Notes: generated from the sequence alone by a model not told the origin. 64,000 bases of DNA from CALABS01 sp050260775 (GCA_050260775.1 JBLNCP010000029.1:62001-126000), one strand, 5' to 3'. Counted from the first letter of the stretch, positions 16,241-25,568 are shown. Translations and numbers: made by a program.

Positions 16241-17590
16241 TTGAAGTTCCTCGTCAAGAACCTCATCAACGACATCGACCGCGTCACCGGCATCCAGGTC
16301 TATGGCCGCGTCGCCGCCGTCCAGGGCATGCTGATCGAGGCCGGCGGCGTGCAGCGCCAGATCTCGGTGGGCGACCGCTGCCACGTGCTGGCGCGCGACG
16401 GCCGGCGGGTTCCGTGCGAGGTCGTGGGCTTCCGCCAGGGCCGTGCCCTGCTGATGCCGTTCGTGGCCATCGACGGCGTCGGGCTGGGCTGCCGCACCGA
16501 GGTGCAGGATTCCGAGCCGGTGGTCTACCCCGACCGGGGATGGCTGGGCCGGGTGGTCAACGCCTTCGCCCAGCCGGTGGACGGCCTGGGCGCCCTGCCC
16601 ATGGGCGACGCCGCCTACGCCATCCGCAACCGTCCGCCGCCGGCGCACCAGCGCTCGCGCGTCCAGGGCAAGGTCGACCTCGGCGTCCGCTCGGTCAACG
16701 CCTTCCTCACCATGTGCCGCGGCCAGCGCATGGGTGTGTTCGCCGGGTCCGGCGTCGGCAAGTCGTCGATCCTGTCGATGATGGCCAAGAACACCTCGTG
16801 CGACGTCTCGGTGATCGGGCTGATCGGCGAGCGCGGCCGCGAGGCGCGCGAGTTCATCGAGGACGACCTCGGGCCCGAAGGCATGGCCCGGTCGGTGGTG
16901 GTGGTCTCCACCTCGGACGAGAGCCCGCTGATGCGGCGCCAGGCCGCCTACGTCACCCTGTCGGTGGCGGAGTACTTCCGTGACCAGGGCCTCAACGTGC
17001 TGTGCATGATGGATTCGGTGACCCGTTTCGCCATGGCCCAGCGCGAGATCAGCCTGTCGGCGGGCGAGCCGCCGGCCTCCAAGGGCTATACGCCGACGGT
17101 GTTCGCCGAGCTGCCGCGCCTGCTGGAGCGCGCCGGGCCGGGCACCAATCAGGGCTCGATCACCGGCATCTTCACCGTGCTGGTGGACGGCGACGACCAC
17201 AACGAGCCGATCGCCGATGCGGTGCGCGGCATCCTCGACGGCCACATCGTGCTCGACCGCGCCATCGCCGACCGCGGGCGCTATCCGGCGGTCAACATCC
17301 TGCGCAGCGTCAGCCGCACCATGCCCGGCTGCAACAACGAGGCGGAGAACGCCATCGTCAGCCGCGCCCGCCGCCTGCTCGCCACCTACGAGGACATGGC
17401 CGAGCTGATCCGGCTGGGCGCCTATCGCCGCGGTACCGACCCCGCGGTGGACGAGGCGATCCACTACTATCCGATGATCGAGGCCTTCCTGGCCCAGACC
17501 AAGAAGGAAGCCACCGACCTGCAGGCGTGCTACGCCCAGCTGGCGGGAATCCTGGGGATGCCCTTCAGCGGCGACGGCATGGGCGGGTAA
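16241..17590 (+). CDS. fliI: Flagellar type III export ATPase FliI
   Basis: A 449-residue ATPase of the F1-beta/FliI family. Walker A is AGSGVGKS at residues 168-175, Walker B is LNVLCMMDSVTRFAMAQRE, and the export-specific YTPTVFAELPRLLERAG follows. FliI hydrolyses ATP at the cytoplasmic base of the flagellar export gate with FliH and FliJ. The start is a TTG with GGAG about 9 bases upstream, placing MKFLVKNLIND at the N-terminus; no ATG nearby fits. fliJ follows after 3 bases. The divergent ctrA gene suggests direct control of flagellar export by CtrA. Confidence 0.95.
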   Translation: MKFLVKNLINDIDRVTGIQVYGRVAAVQGMLIEAGGVQRQISVGDRCHVLARDGRRVPCEVVGFRQGRALLMPFVAIDGVGLGCRTEVQDSEPVVYPDRGWLGRVVNAFAQPVDGLGALPMGDAAYAIRNRPPPAHQRSRVQGKVDLGVRSVNAFLTMCRGQRMGVFAGSGVGKSSILSMMAKNTSCDVSVIGLIGERGREAREFIEDDLGPEGMARSVVVVSTSDESPLMRRQAAYVTLSVAEYFRDQGLNVLCMMDSVTRFAMAQREISLSAGEPPASKGYTPTVFAELPRLLERAGPGTNQGSITGIFTVLVDGDDHNEPIADAVRGILDGHIVLDRAIADRGRYPAVNILRSVSRTMPGCNNEAENAIVSRARRLLATYEDMAELIRLGAYRRGTDPAVDEAIHYYPMIEAFLAQTKKEATDLQACYAQLAGILGMPFSGDGMGG

Positions 17591-17593
17591 GCC

Positions 17594-18025
17594 ATGGCCA
17601 AGGCCAAGGGCCTCAAGACCCTGATCCGGCTGGCGCGCTTCGACGTCGACGAGAAGCGGCGCATGCTCACTGAGCTGCAGGCGCGCGAGGACCAGATCCT
17701 CGAAGACATCCGCCAGGGCGAGGAGCGGCTCAAGCACGAGCAGGCGGTCGCGGCCGGCGACGCCACCGGCGTCGGCTTCCTCTACGGCGCCTACCACCGC
17801 GCCTGGATGGACTGGCGCCAGCATCAGGACATCGCCCTGATGGCGGTCCGCCACATGATCGAGCAGGCCCGCGACGCGCTGGCCGAATCCTTCCGCCAAC
17901 TCAAGACCTACGAGATCACCCAGCGCGAGCGGGAGCGCCGCGAGCAATTGGAGGCCGACCGCAAGGAACAGGCCTTCCTCGACGAACTCGGCCAGCAGAT
18001 CCACCAACGCAAGGAAGAGGCATAG
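17594..18025 (+). CDS. fliJ: Flagellar export chaperone FliJ
   Basis: A 143-residue, wholly helical, charged protein with long coiled-coil character (for example the C-terminal run of Glu/Arg-rich helix) and no other domain. Size, composition and position 3 bases after fliI identify it as FliJ, the rotor-like stalk that fits into the FliI hexamer and engages FlhA. Sequence conservation in FliJ is low, so the call rests on fold type and context. Other export genes (fliH, flhA) are not in the window. Confidence 0.87.
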   Translation: MAKAKGLKTLIRLARFDVDEKRRMLTELQAREDQILEDIRQGEERLKHEQAVAAGDATGVGFLYGAYHRAWMDWRQHQDIALMAVRHMIEQARDALAESFRQLKTYEITQRERERREQLEADRKEQAFLDELGQQIHQRKEEA

Positions 18026-18062
18026 GTCCCCCGCGCCGCCGGCCTGTGCTATATCCCCGCCC

Positions 18063-19031
18063 ATGAGCGACACCCGACTTCCTATCCCCGAGCCCACCGG
18101 GCTGACCGGCTATCTCGCCGCCGAAGGTTTCGAGGCCGACCTGCGCGCCGAACTGGGCGAGGTGGTGCAGGAGCACGGCCGCCTGCTGCTGGCGCCCGGC
18201 CCGGCCCGTCCGGCGGCCTGGGCCCAGAACGTCTGGCACGACGTGGTGTGCCTCCCGGTGGCGTCGATCGGCGAGGGCGCCAAGGCGCTGCGGGCCATCC
18301 AGCGCAACTGGTGGCCCTATGCCCCCGGCCTGCACCGCCGGACCGCGCTGCTGGTCGAGAAGCTGCCCAAGGTCTCGGCCAAGCCGCTGGTGTTCGGCCA
18401 GCCGGCGCCTACCGCCCCGCTCGGCTCCTTCACCTGGCTGGACGAGCGCACGCTGCTGGCGGCCGCGTCCTGCTCCAGCCCGTTCCCCAACGGCGAGCTG
18501 CATTTCATCGAGGACAAGGTGGTGCCGCCGAACCGGGCCTATCTCAAGCTGTGGGACGCCTTCACCCGCCTGGAAATCGCGCCCAAGCCCGGCGACACCT
18601 GCCTCGATCTCGGCGCCTGCCCGGGGGGCTGGACCTGGGTGATCGCATCGCTCGGCGCCCGCGTCATCAGCATCGACAAGGCGCCGCTCGATCCCAGGAT
18701 CGCCGCCATGCCGGGGGTCTCGGTGCGTCGCGAGAGCGCCTTCGGGCTGGAGCCGGCGTCGGTGGGGCCGGTCGACTGGCTGTTCTCGGACGTCATCTGC
18801 TACCCCGAGCGCCTGCTGCGGCTGGTGGAGCGCTGGCGCGCCTCGGGACTGGTGAAGAACTTCCTGTGCACAGTCAAATTCCAGGGCGAGACCGATCATG
18901 CCATCGCCAAGGCATTCGCCGCCGTCCCCGGCTCAAAACTGCTTCATCTCTTCCACAATAAGCATGAGTTGACCTGGGTCCTGCTGGAGGGAGAAGTTGC
19001 TTCCTCCCCCACGGACGGGGTAAACCTCTAA
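18063..19031 (+). CDS. RlmM-like SAM-dependent RNA methyltransferase
   Basis: A 322-residue protein. The N-terminal part (1-165) is THUMP/RlmM-like and the C-terminal part carries an FtsJ/RrmJ fold with TCLDLGACPGGWTWV as the SAM site, ISIDKAPLDP, and the VDWLFSDVICYP segment with an aspartate in the catalytic region; a later lysine in NFLCTVKFQG is the usual fourth member of the K-D-K-E set. This pattern matches RlmM-type 2'-O-methyltransferases that act on 23S rRNA. The exact target is not certain. It follows fliJ by 37 bases and may be read through from it. Confidence 0.8.
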   Translation: MSDTRLPIPEPTGLTGYLAAEGFEADLRAELGEVVQEHGRLLLAPGPARPAAWAQNVWHDVVCLPVASIGEGAKALRAIQRNWWPYAPGLHRRTALLVEKLPKVSAKPLVFGQPAPTAPLGSFTWLDERTLLAAASCSSPFPNGELHFIEDKVVPPNRAYLKLWDAFTRLEIAPKPGDTCLDLGACPGGWTWVIASLGARVISIDKAPLDPRIAAMPGVSVRRESAFGLEPASVGPVDWLFSDVICYPERLLRLVERWRASGLVKNFLCTVKFQGETDHAIAKAFAAVPGSKLLHLFHNKHELTWVLLEGEVASSPTDGVNL

Positions 19032-19034
19032 ACA

Positions 19035-19044
19035 GTTTGCAAAC
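19035..19044. promoter_or_regulatory. 10-bp perfect palindrome GTTTGCAAAC
   Basis: GTTTGCAAAC lies 19 bases before the start of the unrecognised 366-residue protein and just after the previous stop. It may be an operator or chance; the position overlaps the likely 5' untranslated leader. Confidence 0.35.
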
Positions 19045-19062
19045 CGAAGGATTGCCGGGGTC

Positions 19063-20163
19063 ATGGCCGTTGCTACCCTCCCGCCGCCGGTGGACATCGA
19101 CAGCGATACCAAGAAGGCCATCATCGATGGTCTGAAAAAGGTGCTGGCCAAGTTCCAGGGCGCCGGTCTGGTTGATGCGGGTGTGACCTACCAGGATCTG
19201 ATCGCCCACCCCGACATCCTCGAAAAGTTCATCGCCACCTTCCTCGCCCATCGCGAGCTTTGCGACGACGTGGTGCTGGGGGGCGACGGCAAGCCGGTGC
19301 GCGATCTCGACGCCCCGCTGGCCTGCCCGGTGACGCTCAACCAGGTCCAGCAATTGCTGGTGCGCACCTGCGCCAAGAAGGTGCTGGAGAGCGAGAAGAC
19401 CATGACGACGGTCACCGAGACCGTCACCAAGAAGAGCTTCCTCGGCCTGATCAAGAAGACCGAGGAGATCCACCGCGAGACCGCCGATCCCGTCGAGGAG
19501 CGCAAGATCCGCGAGCTCACCCGCTACATCGCCTTCGGCTGGCAGTTGCCGCTGCTCGAGACCTACCGCCGCTGCCTGACCTACCAGCAGATCATGGAGA
19601 TCGGCGAGGACCTGGTGGCGCTGCCCACCGCCGCCAAGATCGAGGCGGTCGGCCAGTTCGACCCCCAGACCCTCAGGAAGGTGAAGCAGGCGGCCGGTCC
19701 CGATTTCGTCGAGATCCTGGCCGACCGGCCGCAGGCCATCGCCGGGGTCGCGGTGTGGAACCGCGACATGTACGAGTTCTATCGCAAGAACCTCGGCGAC
19801 AAGGCCTGGGCCTTCTTCGCCCGCGACAAGGCCTTCTTCAATGTGGTGGCGGCCCTCGACAAGGCGACCGCGAAGATCTTCGGCGACGTGCTGTGCTATG
19901 TCGCGGCCGAGAACCTCGAAGAGATCCAGCGTCTCAACATCGACAAGATCGAGGTGCTGGTGGTCTCCCTCAAGGCGGCCTTCGGCGACCGCCTGCAGCA
20001 CATCCTGTCGCGGCCGGCCTTCGCCAAGGAAGTGCTGCGCAAGGTCATCGACAACCTTCTCCACATGACCCAGGAGAAGGACAAGCTGATGACGTCGTTC
20101 GCCCTGACCTGCAAGGCGATGGTGCCGACGGTGATGGAATGGCTGGCGAAGCAGCGCCCGTAG
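19063..20163 (+). CDS. Uncharacterised 366-residue protein
   Basis: I do not recognise this protein. It is soluble, with no signal peptide or membrane segment. An N-terminal helical region (1-100) is followed by a Thr/Lys-rich linker near residues 108-135 (with the short repeat-like VTETVTKKSFLGLIKKTEE) and then a long, mostly helical domain to the end with many aromatic and charged residues (YEFYRKNLGDKAWAFF). There are few cysteines and no obvious nucleotide or metal motif. It is probably monocistronic, after an RNA methyltransferase and before a cyclic-di-GMP signalling operon; a link to that operon is possible but not shown. Confidence 0.8.
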   Translation: MAVATLPPPVDIDSDTKKAIIDGLKKVLAKFQGAGLVDAGVTYQDLIAHPDILEKFIATFLAHRELCDDVVLGGDGKPVRDLDAPLACPVTLNQVQQLLVRTCAKKVLESEKTMTTVTETVTKKSFLGLIKKTEEIHRETADPVEERKIRELTRYIAFGWQLPLLETYRRCLTYQQIMEIGEDLVALPTAAKIEAVGQFDPQTLRKVKQAAGPDFVEILADRPQAIAGVAVWNRDMYEFYRKNLGDKAWAFFARDKAFFNVVAALDKATAKIFGDVLCYVAAENLEEIQRLNIDKIEVLVVSLKAAFGDRLQHILSRPAFAKEVLRKVIDNLLHMTQEKDKLMTSFALTCKAMVPTVMEWLAKQRP

Positions 20164-20224
20164 CAACGTTCGGTGTAGCCACGCTGGCATTTACAACGTG
20201 CCCGGCATCCTGCATCTTCGGGAT

Positions 20225-23200
20225 ATGAACTCCGGCAACTTGGCCAAGAAGCTCCTCATCATCGAGGACAATCCCGGGGACCAACGGCTCATCGAGATCA
20301 AGCTCCGTGAGGCGATGGTTCCCTGGCCGGCGGAGTGTCGTTCGACGCTGGCCGGGGCGCTGGCGCTTGCCCCCTTCGACCAGTTCGAATGCATCCTGGC
20401 CGATCTCGGCCTGCCCGACGCCTCCGGCCTCGACACGGTGCTGCGCCTCAAGGCCGCCGCGCCCGACACCGCCCTGGTGGTGCTGACCGGCCTCGACGAC
20501 GAGCGGGTGGCGCAGGACGCCATCCGTGCCGGCGCCCAGGATTACGTCGTCAAGTCGCTGGCCGGGCTGGAGCTGCTGCCGCGGGTGATCCGCCACGCCG
20601 TCGACCGCCAGCAGACCCGCACCGCGCTCGAAATCTCGCACCGCACCACCGAGGCCCTGCTCGACGCCAGCCACGACATGGCGGCGCTGTTGGACGCCGA
20701 CGGCCGCATCCTCACCATCAACGCCCAGGGCGCGCAATATTTCGGCAAGCTCGCCGAGGAGCTGGAGGGCGAGGACCTGTTCGGGTTGCTGCCGCCCAAG
20801 CTGGCCGACCACCGCCGCGCCTACCTCGCCAAGGCGATGCGCAAGGGCCGCACGGTGGAGTTCCAGGATTCCGACGGCCCCCGCTGGTTCGCCAACCGCG
20901 TGCTGGCGGTGCCGGGCGCCGGGCCGGGGGAGCACCGCTACGCCTATTTCTGCCGCGACATCTCCTCGGAGCGTGCCGCCGCCGAGAAATTGGCCGAGGC
21001 CAAGGACGAGGCCGACCTCGCCAACCGGGCCAAGACCGAGTTCATGAACCGCATGAGCCGCGACATCCGCACGCCGCTCAACGACGTGATCGGCTTCGCC
21101 GAGATGATGGCCACCGAGATGCTGGGGCCGCTCCATCCGGGGGCCTATCGCGAGTACGCCGAGGGCATCTTCAATTCCGGCAGCCAGATCCTCAAGCTGA
21201 TCGACCGCATCACCGACGTGTCGATGCTGGAATCGGCGCTGCTGAAGGACCAGGCCTCGTACCGCGACCTCGTCGAGCTGTCGCCCGACCTCATCTGCGT
21301 GTGCGTGGACGGGGTGATCGAGCGCATCAACGCCGCCGGCCTGGGAATGCTGCGCGCCCCGGCCGCCTCGGCCTGCGAGGGGCGCAGCTTCGTCGAGTTC
21401 ATCCAGGCCGATTATCGCGGCATCTTCGACGGCGGGCTGGAGGCGCTCTACGAAGAGGACCACCCGGTCCCGGTCAAGGTGGTGACTCTCGCCGGGCGCA
21501 CGCGCGACGTCGAACTGTCGGCGGTGCCGCTCAAGCGCGACGGACACACCGCCACCCTGCTGGTCGGCCGCGACACCACCGAGGTCACCGCCGCCATGCG
21601 CGCGGTGGCGGCGCGCGAGCATCGCATCCGCGCCATCATGGACACCGTGCTCGACGCCATCGTCACCATCGACGACGAGGGCATCATCGTCAGCGCCAAC
21701 CTGTCGGTGGAGCGCATCTTCGGCTATCCGCTGTCGGAACTGATCGGCACCAACGTCAAGATCCTGATGCCCGAGCCCGAGGCCAGCCGGCACGACGGCT
21801 ACATCCGGAACTATCTGTCGGGCCAGGGCGGCGGCGTGGTCGGCATCGGCCGCGAGGTCATGGCACGGCGCAAGGACGGCACCCTCTTCCCGGTGCACCT
21901 GTCGGTATCGGAACTGCGGCTCGACAAGCGCCGCCTGTTCACCGGCACCATCCGCGACCTCACCGAGAACAAGCAGCTGGCGCAGCGCGTCGCCTATCTC
22001 GCCAATCACGATTCGCTCACCGACCTGCCCAACCGCACGCTGTTGTCAGACCGTCTGGCGCAGGCGCTGGCGCAGGCGAGGACCAACGCGTCCATGGTGG
22101 CGGTGATGACCATCGACCTGGCCGGCTTCACCACCATCAACGATTCGCTGGGCCACGAGGTCGGCAACGCCGTGCTGCGCGAGACCGCCCGCCGCCTGAG
22201 CCAGGCGGTGTCGCCGGTGGGGACCGCCGCGCGGCTGGCCGGCGACGAGTTCGCCGTCGTGATTCCGCAGCTCAAGGACCCGGCGGCGGTGACGGTGGCG
22301 GTCGAGCACGTCACCGAGCAATTGTCCAAGCCGTTCAGCATCCACGGCAACGACCTGACGCTGCCCGCCGACATGGGCGTGTCCGTCTATCCGCGCGACG
22401 GCGACGAGCCGCACGACCTGCTGCGCAACGCCGAGATGGCCCTGCACATCGTCAAGCGCGACCCCGGCGAGCGGGTCGGCTTCTTCGACGCCGCGATGTC
22501 CTACGCCGTCTCCGAGCGGCTGACCCTGGAGCGCTCCATCAAGCATGCGCTGGCGATCGGCCAGTTCGAGCTGTTCTATCAGCCGCAGGTGCGCCTGTCC
22601 GACTATCGGCTGATCGGCGCCGAGGCGCTGATCCGCTGGCGCCATCCCGAACTGGGCATCATCGCGCCGGACAAGTTCATTCCCGTCGCCGAGGACACCG
22701 GCCTCATCGTCCCCATGGGGACCTGGGTGCTGCAGACGGCCTGCCGCCAGCTCAGGCAGTGGAACGACATGGGGCTGCCGGCCATCCGCATCGGGGTCAA
22801 TATCTCGGGCCGCCAGTTCCGCGAGCCCGATCTCGCCGACACCGTGCGCGCTGCCATTGCCGATGCCGGCATTCCGGCCCACCAGCTCGACCTCGAACTG
22901 ACCGAGAGCATGCTGATGGTCGACGGCGAGGGCACGCTGAAGCTGCTGCGCGAACTGGCGGGGCTCGGGGTGTCGCTCTCCATCGACGATTTCGGCACCG
23001 GCTATTCGTCGCTGGCCTACCTCAAGCGCTTCCCCGTCAACACGGTCAAGATCGACCGCGCCTTCGTGCGCGACCTCGACCACGACGAGGACGGCCGGGT
23101 CATCGCCAACGCCATTATCTCGCTCGCCCATTCCCTGTCGCTGAAGACCATCGCCGAGGGCGTGGAGACCGAGGCGCAGGCCAGCCTGCTGGCCAAGCAC

Positions 23201-23329
23201 GGCTGCGACGAGATCCAGGGTTACATGATCGGCCGCCCGCTGCCGGCGGCTGATTTCCTCACCTTCGCCAAGAATTACGACGCGGGATCCACCGCGCCCA
23301 ACGGGATATTGCAGGGAGCCGGTTCATGA
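20225..23329 (+). CDS. REC-PAS-(degenerate HisKA)-PAS-PAS-GGDEF-EAL signalling protein
   Basis: A 1034-residue cytosolic protein. Order: receiver (5-125, phosphoacceptor in CILADLGLPD), PAS (about 145-250), a histidine-kinase dimerisation segment (about 270-335) in which the usual MSHELRTP reads MSRDIRTP so the phosphorylated His is Arg and no ATPase domain follows, two PAS domains (345-590), a GGDEF domain with AGDEF and no RxxD inhibitory site, and an EAL domain with EALIRWRHP, ELTES and DDFGTGYSS. The EAL motifs look intact, so cyclic-di-GMP hydrolysis is the likeliest activity; cyclase activity is uncertain. The ATG start is favoured over a GTG 27 bases upstream. It overlaps the following receiver gene by 4 bases. 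Confidence 0.9.
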   Translation: MNSGNLAKKLLIIEDNPGDQRLIEIKLREAMVPWPAECRSTLAGALALAPFDQFECILADLGLPDASGLDTVLRLKAAAPDTALVVLTGLDDERVAQDAIRAGAQDYVVKSLAGLELLPRVIRHAVDRQQTRTALEISHRTTEALLDASHDMAALLDADGRILTINAQGAQYFGKLAEELEGEDLFGLLPPKLADHRRAYLAKAMRKGRTVEFQDSDGPRWFANRVLAVPGAGPGEHRYAYFCRDISSERAAAEKLAEAKDEADLANRAKTEFMNRMSRDIRTPLNDVIGFAEMMATEMLGPLHPGAYREYAEGIFNSGSQILKLIDRITDVSMLESALLKDQASYRDLVELSPDLICVCVDGVIERINAAGLGMLRAPAASACEGRSFVEFIQADYRGIFDGGLEALYEEDHPVPVKVVTLAGRTRDVELSAVPLKRDGHTATLLVGRDTTEVTAAMRAVAAREHRIRAIMDTVLDAIVTIDDEGIIVSANLSVERIFGYPLSELIGTNVKILMPEPEASRHDGYIRNYLSGQGGGVVGIGREVMARRKDGTLFPVHLSVSELRLDKRRLFTGTIRDLTENKQLAQRVAYLANHDSLTDLPNRTLLSDRLAQALAQARTNASMVAVMTIDLAGFTTINDSLGHEVGNAVLRETARRLSQAVSPVGTAARLAGDEFAVVIPQLKDPAAVTVAVEHVTEQLSKPFSIHGNDLTLPADMGVSVYPRDGDEPHDLLRNAEMALHIVKRDPGERVGFFDAAMSYAVSERLTLERSIKHALAIGQFELFYQPQVRLSDYRLIGAEALIRWRHPELGIIAPDKFIPVAEDTGLIVPMGTWVLQTACRQLRQWNDMGLPAIRIGVNISGRQFREPDLADTVRAAIADAGIPAHQLDLELTESMLMVDGEGTLKLLRELAGLGVSLSIDDFGTGYSSLAYLKRFPVNTVKIDRAFVRDLDHDEDGRVIANAIISLAHSLSLKTIAEGVETEAQASLLAKHGCDEIQGYMIGRPLPAADFLTFAKNYDAGSTAPNGILQGAGS

Positions 23330-23694
23330 CGGGTACGATCGTGATCGTCGAAGACAACGCCATGAACATGAAGCTCCTGGAGCAGGCGCTGACCATCGCC
23401 GGCTACGAGGCGGTGAAGTCCTCGGACGGCGAGGGGCTGGTGGACCTGGCCGCGGGCTCCGGTGCCGGACTGGTCCTGATGGACATCCAGCTCCCCAAGC
23501 AATCCGGCGTCGATCTCCTGAAGCTGCTGAAGGCCGATGCGCGCACCCGCGCCCTTCCGGTATTGGCCGTCACCGCCTTCGCCGACCCGGACTCGGTGGC
23601 CGGCTTCCTCAAGGAGGGCTTCGATCAGGTCATCACCAAGCCGATCTCCATCCGCAAGCTGCTTGACGAAGTGGCCCGCTATCTGGGCGGCTGA
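23326..23694 (+). CDS. Single-domain response regulator, DivK-like
   Basis: A 122-residue stand-alone receiver. It has the acidic pair in VIVEDNAMNMKLL, the phosphoacceptor in LVLMDIQLPKQSG, the Thr in AVTAFADPD and Lys in VITKPISI. The NAMNMKLLEQAL start and the overall length are like DivK of Caulobacter, which relays phosphate and controls polarity and CtrA activity. The ATG overlaps the stop of the GGDEF-EAL gene, so the two are made together and may act in one phosphorelay, for instance with the receiver of the upstream protein. Whether it is the true DivK or a paralogue cannot be told here. Confidence 0.87.
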   Translation: MTGTIVIVEDNAMNMKLLEQALTIAGYEAVKSSDGEGLVDLAAGSGAGLVLMDIQLPKQSGVDLLKLLKADARTRALPVLAVTAFADPDSVAGFLKEGFDQVITKPISIRKLLDEVARYLGG

Positions 23695-23860
23695 GGGCCG
23701 CGCTCACCGGCGGAGGGGGCTTCCTGTCGCCGCCGTGAGGCACCAAATCAAGCCTTGACGCCTTCTCGGCCCTTTGGCTTGTTTGAGCGTCCGCCCGTCG
23801 CCCCCTCTCGCGAAGCGCCACCCCGGTCGCGCCTCGCTCCCTTGGACAGGAACCCCCCGT

Positions 23861-25228
23861 ATGTCCGCACCCGCCAAGCCGAGCGGCGAGCCGATCACCT
23901 CCAAGCGCCAGCTGGTCGAGTACCTTGAATCCGGGTGCAAGCCGCGCGACGCGTGGCGCATCGGCACCGAGCACGAGAAGTTCGCCTACACCCTCGACGA
24001 TCTGCGGCCGCTGCCCTTCGAGGGCGAGCGCGGCATCCGCGCCATGCTGGAGGGCCTGATCGGGCTGGGCTGGCGCCCGGTCGAGGAAAACGGCCAAGTC
24101 ATCGCCCTGCTCGACGACACCGGCGCCAGCGTGACTCTGGAGCCGGGCGGGCAGCTGGAACTGTCGGGCGCCCCGATGGATTCCATCCACGAGACCTGCC
24201 GGGAAACCTATGCCCACCTCAAGCAGGTCAAGCAGGTGGCGGCGCGCCTGCGCGTCGGCTTCCTGGGGGTGGGGTTCCAGCCCAAGTGGGCGCGCGAGGA
24301 CATCCCGTGGATGCCCAAGGGGCGCTACGCCATCATGGGCGAGTACATGCCCAAGCGGGGGAGCAAGGGCCTCGACATGATGCTGCGCACCTGCACGGTG
24401 CAGGTGAACCTCGATTTCGCCTCGGAAGCCGACATGGTGCGCAAGTTCCGCACCTCTCTGGCGCTGCAGCCGGTGGCGACGGCGCTGTTCGCCAGCTCCC
24501 CGTTCATCGAGGGGCGGCCGTCGGGCCTGCTGTCGTCGCGCTCCGACGTGTGGACCGATACCGATCCCGACCGTTGCGGCATGGTGCCGTTCGTGTTCGA
24601 GGACGGCATGGGGTTCGAGCGCTACGTCGACTGGATGCTCGACGTGCCCATGTACTTCGTCTACCGCGACGGCCGCTACATCGACGCCTCGGGCCAGTCC
24701 TTCCGCGACTTCATGGCCGGGCGGCTGCCGGCGCTGCCGGGCGAGCGGCCGACCATCGGCGACTGGACCGACCATCTCACCACCGCGTTCCCCGAGGTCC
24801 GGCTCAAGAAGTACCTCGAGATGCGCGGCGCCGACGGCGGACCGTGGCGGCGCCTGTGCGCCCTGCCGGCCCTGTGGGTCGGCCTGCTCTACGACGACGA
24901 CGCGCTGGCCGGCGCCTGGGACCTCGTCAAGGATTGGACCATCGAGGAGCGCGAGACCCTGCGCGCCGAGGTGCCGCGGCTCGGGCTCAACGCCAAGGTG
25001 CGCGGGCGCTCCGTCCGCGACCTGGCGCTCGACGTGCTGGCGCTGTCGTCCCAGGGCCTGAAGGCCCGCCGCCGCTTCAACGATTCGGGGCGCGACGAAT
25101 CCATCTTCCTCGACACCCTCGACGCCATCGCGCGCTCGGGCCGCACCCCGGCCGAGGAAATGCTGGAGGCCTACCACGGCCGCTGGCAGGAGAGCGTCGA
25201 ACCGATCTTCAAGGAATACGCCTACTAG
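23861..25228 (+). CDS. gshA: Glutamate-cysteine ligase (alphaproteobacterial/plant type)
   Basis: A 455-residue enzyme of the GCS2 superfamily. Motifs include RIGTEHEKF near residue 33, VTLEPGGQLELSGAP near 96 and the MMLRTCTVQVNLDF region near 170, which form the glutamate and ATP site. It joins glutamate and cysteine with ATP in the first step of glutathione synthesis in the cytosol. The size and motifs fit the alphaproteobacterial enzymes rather than E. coli GshA. ATG at 23861 is preceded by a weak AGGAA; an extended reading frame upstream is not supported. Chorismate mutase follows after 11 bases. gshB is not in the window. Confidence 0.93.
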   Translation: MSAPAKPSGEPITSKRQLVEYLESGCKPRDAWRIGTEHEKFAYTLDDLRPLPFEGERGIRAMLEGLIGLGWRPVEENGQVIALLDDTGASVTLEPGGQLELSGAPMDSIHETCRETYAHLKQVKQVAARLRVGFLGVGFQPKWAREDIPWMPKGRYAIMGEYMPKRGSKGLDMMLRTCTVQVNLDFASEADMVRKFRTSLALQPVATALFASSPFIEGRPSGLLSSRSDVWTDTDPDRCGMVPFVFEDGMGFERYVDWMLDVPMYFVYRDGRYIDASGQSFRDFMAGRLPALPGERPTIGDWTDHLTTAFPEVRLKKYLEMRGADGGPWRRLCALPALWVGLLYDDDALAGAWDLVKDWTIEERETLRAEVPRLGLNAKVRGRSVRDLALDVLALSSQGLKARRRFNDSGRDESIFLDTLDAIARSGRTPAEEMLEAYHGRWQESVEPIFKEYAY

Positions 25229-25239
25229 GGAGCTCGCCA

Positions 25240-25539
25240 ATGGGGACGACCTGCACCAGCCTTGCGGAAGTGCGCGACAATATTGACCGCCTGGATGACC
25301 GCATCGTCGAGCTGCTGGCCGAGCGCGGACGCTACGTCGAGCAGGCGGCGCGCTTCAAGGCGACCAAGGCGGCGGTGGTCGACAACGACCGCATCGAGGA
25401 TATCGTGCTCAAGGTCCGTCACCTGGCCAACGAGTACGGGACCTCGCCCGACCTGATCGAGCACATCTACCGCGCGATGATCAACGCCTACATCCTCCAC
25501 GAGAGCCAGGAGTGGCTGAAGCTGCACGAGGGAGCGTGA
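25240..25539 (+). CDS. Chorismate mutase, AroQ class
   Basis: A 99-residue all-helical chorismate mutase. The AroQ pattern is visible: N-terminal VRDNIDRLDDRIVELLAERG, then KATKAAVVDNDRIEDIV and the C-terminal YRAMINAYILHE, giving the arginine and lysine residues that hold chorismate. The enzyme makes prephenate for phenylalanine and tyrosine, though secreted or salicylate-type relatives (PchB) share the fold; no signal peptide is seen. GGGAG precedes the ATG. The 11-base gap to gshA suggests co-transcription, an uncommon pairing with no obvious biochemical link. Confidence 0.87.
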   Translation: MGTTCTSLAEVRDNIDRLDDRIVELLAERGRYVEQAARFKATKAAVVDNDRIEDIVLKVRHLANEYGTSPDLIEHIYRAMINAYILHESQEWLKLHEGA

Positions 25540-25568
25540 CGGCGCATCGCTCCCTCGGCTGACTTGGC

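Noticed and set aside
20335..23253. 972-codon frame within the GGDEF-EAL gene
   Set aside because: An arginine- and proline-rich frame shift of a gene whose domains are clear in the other frame.
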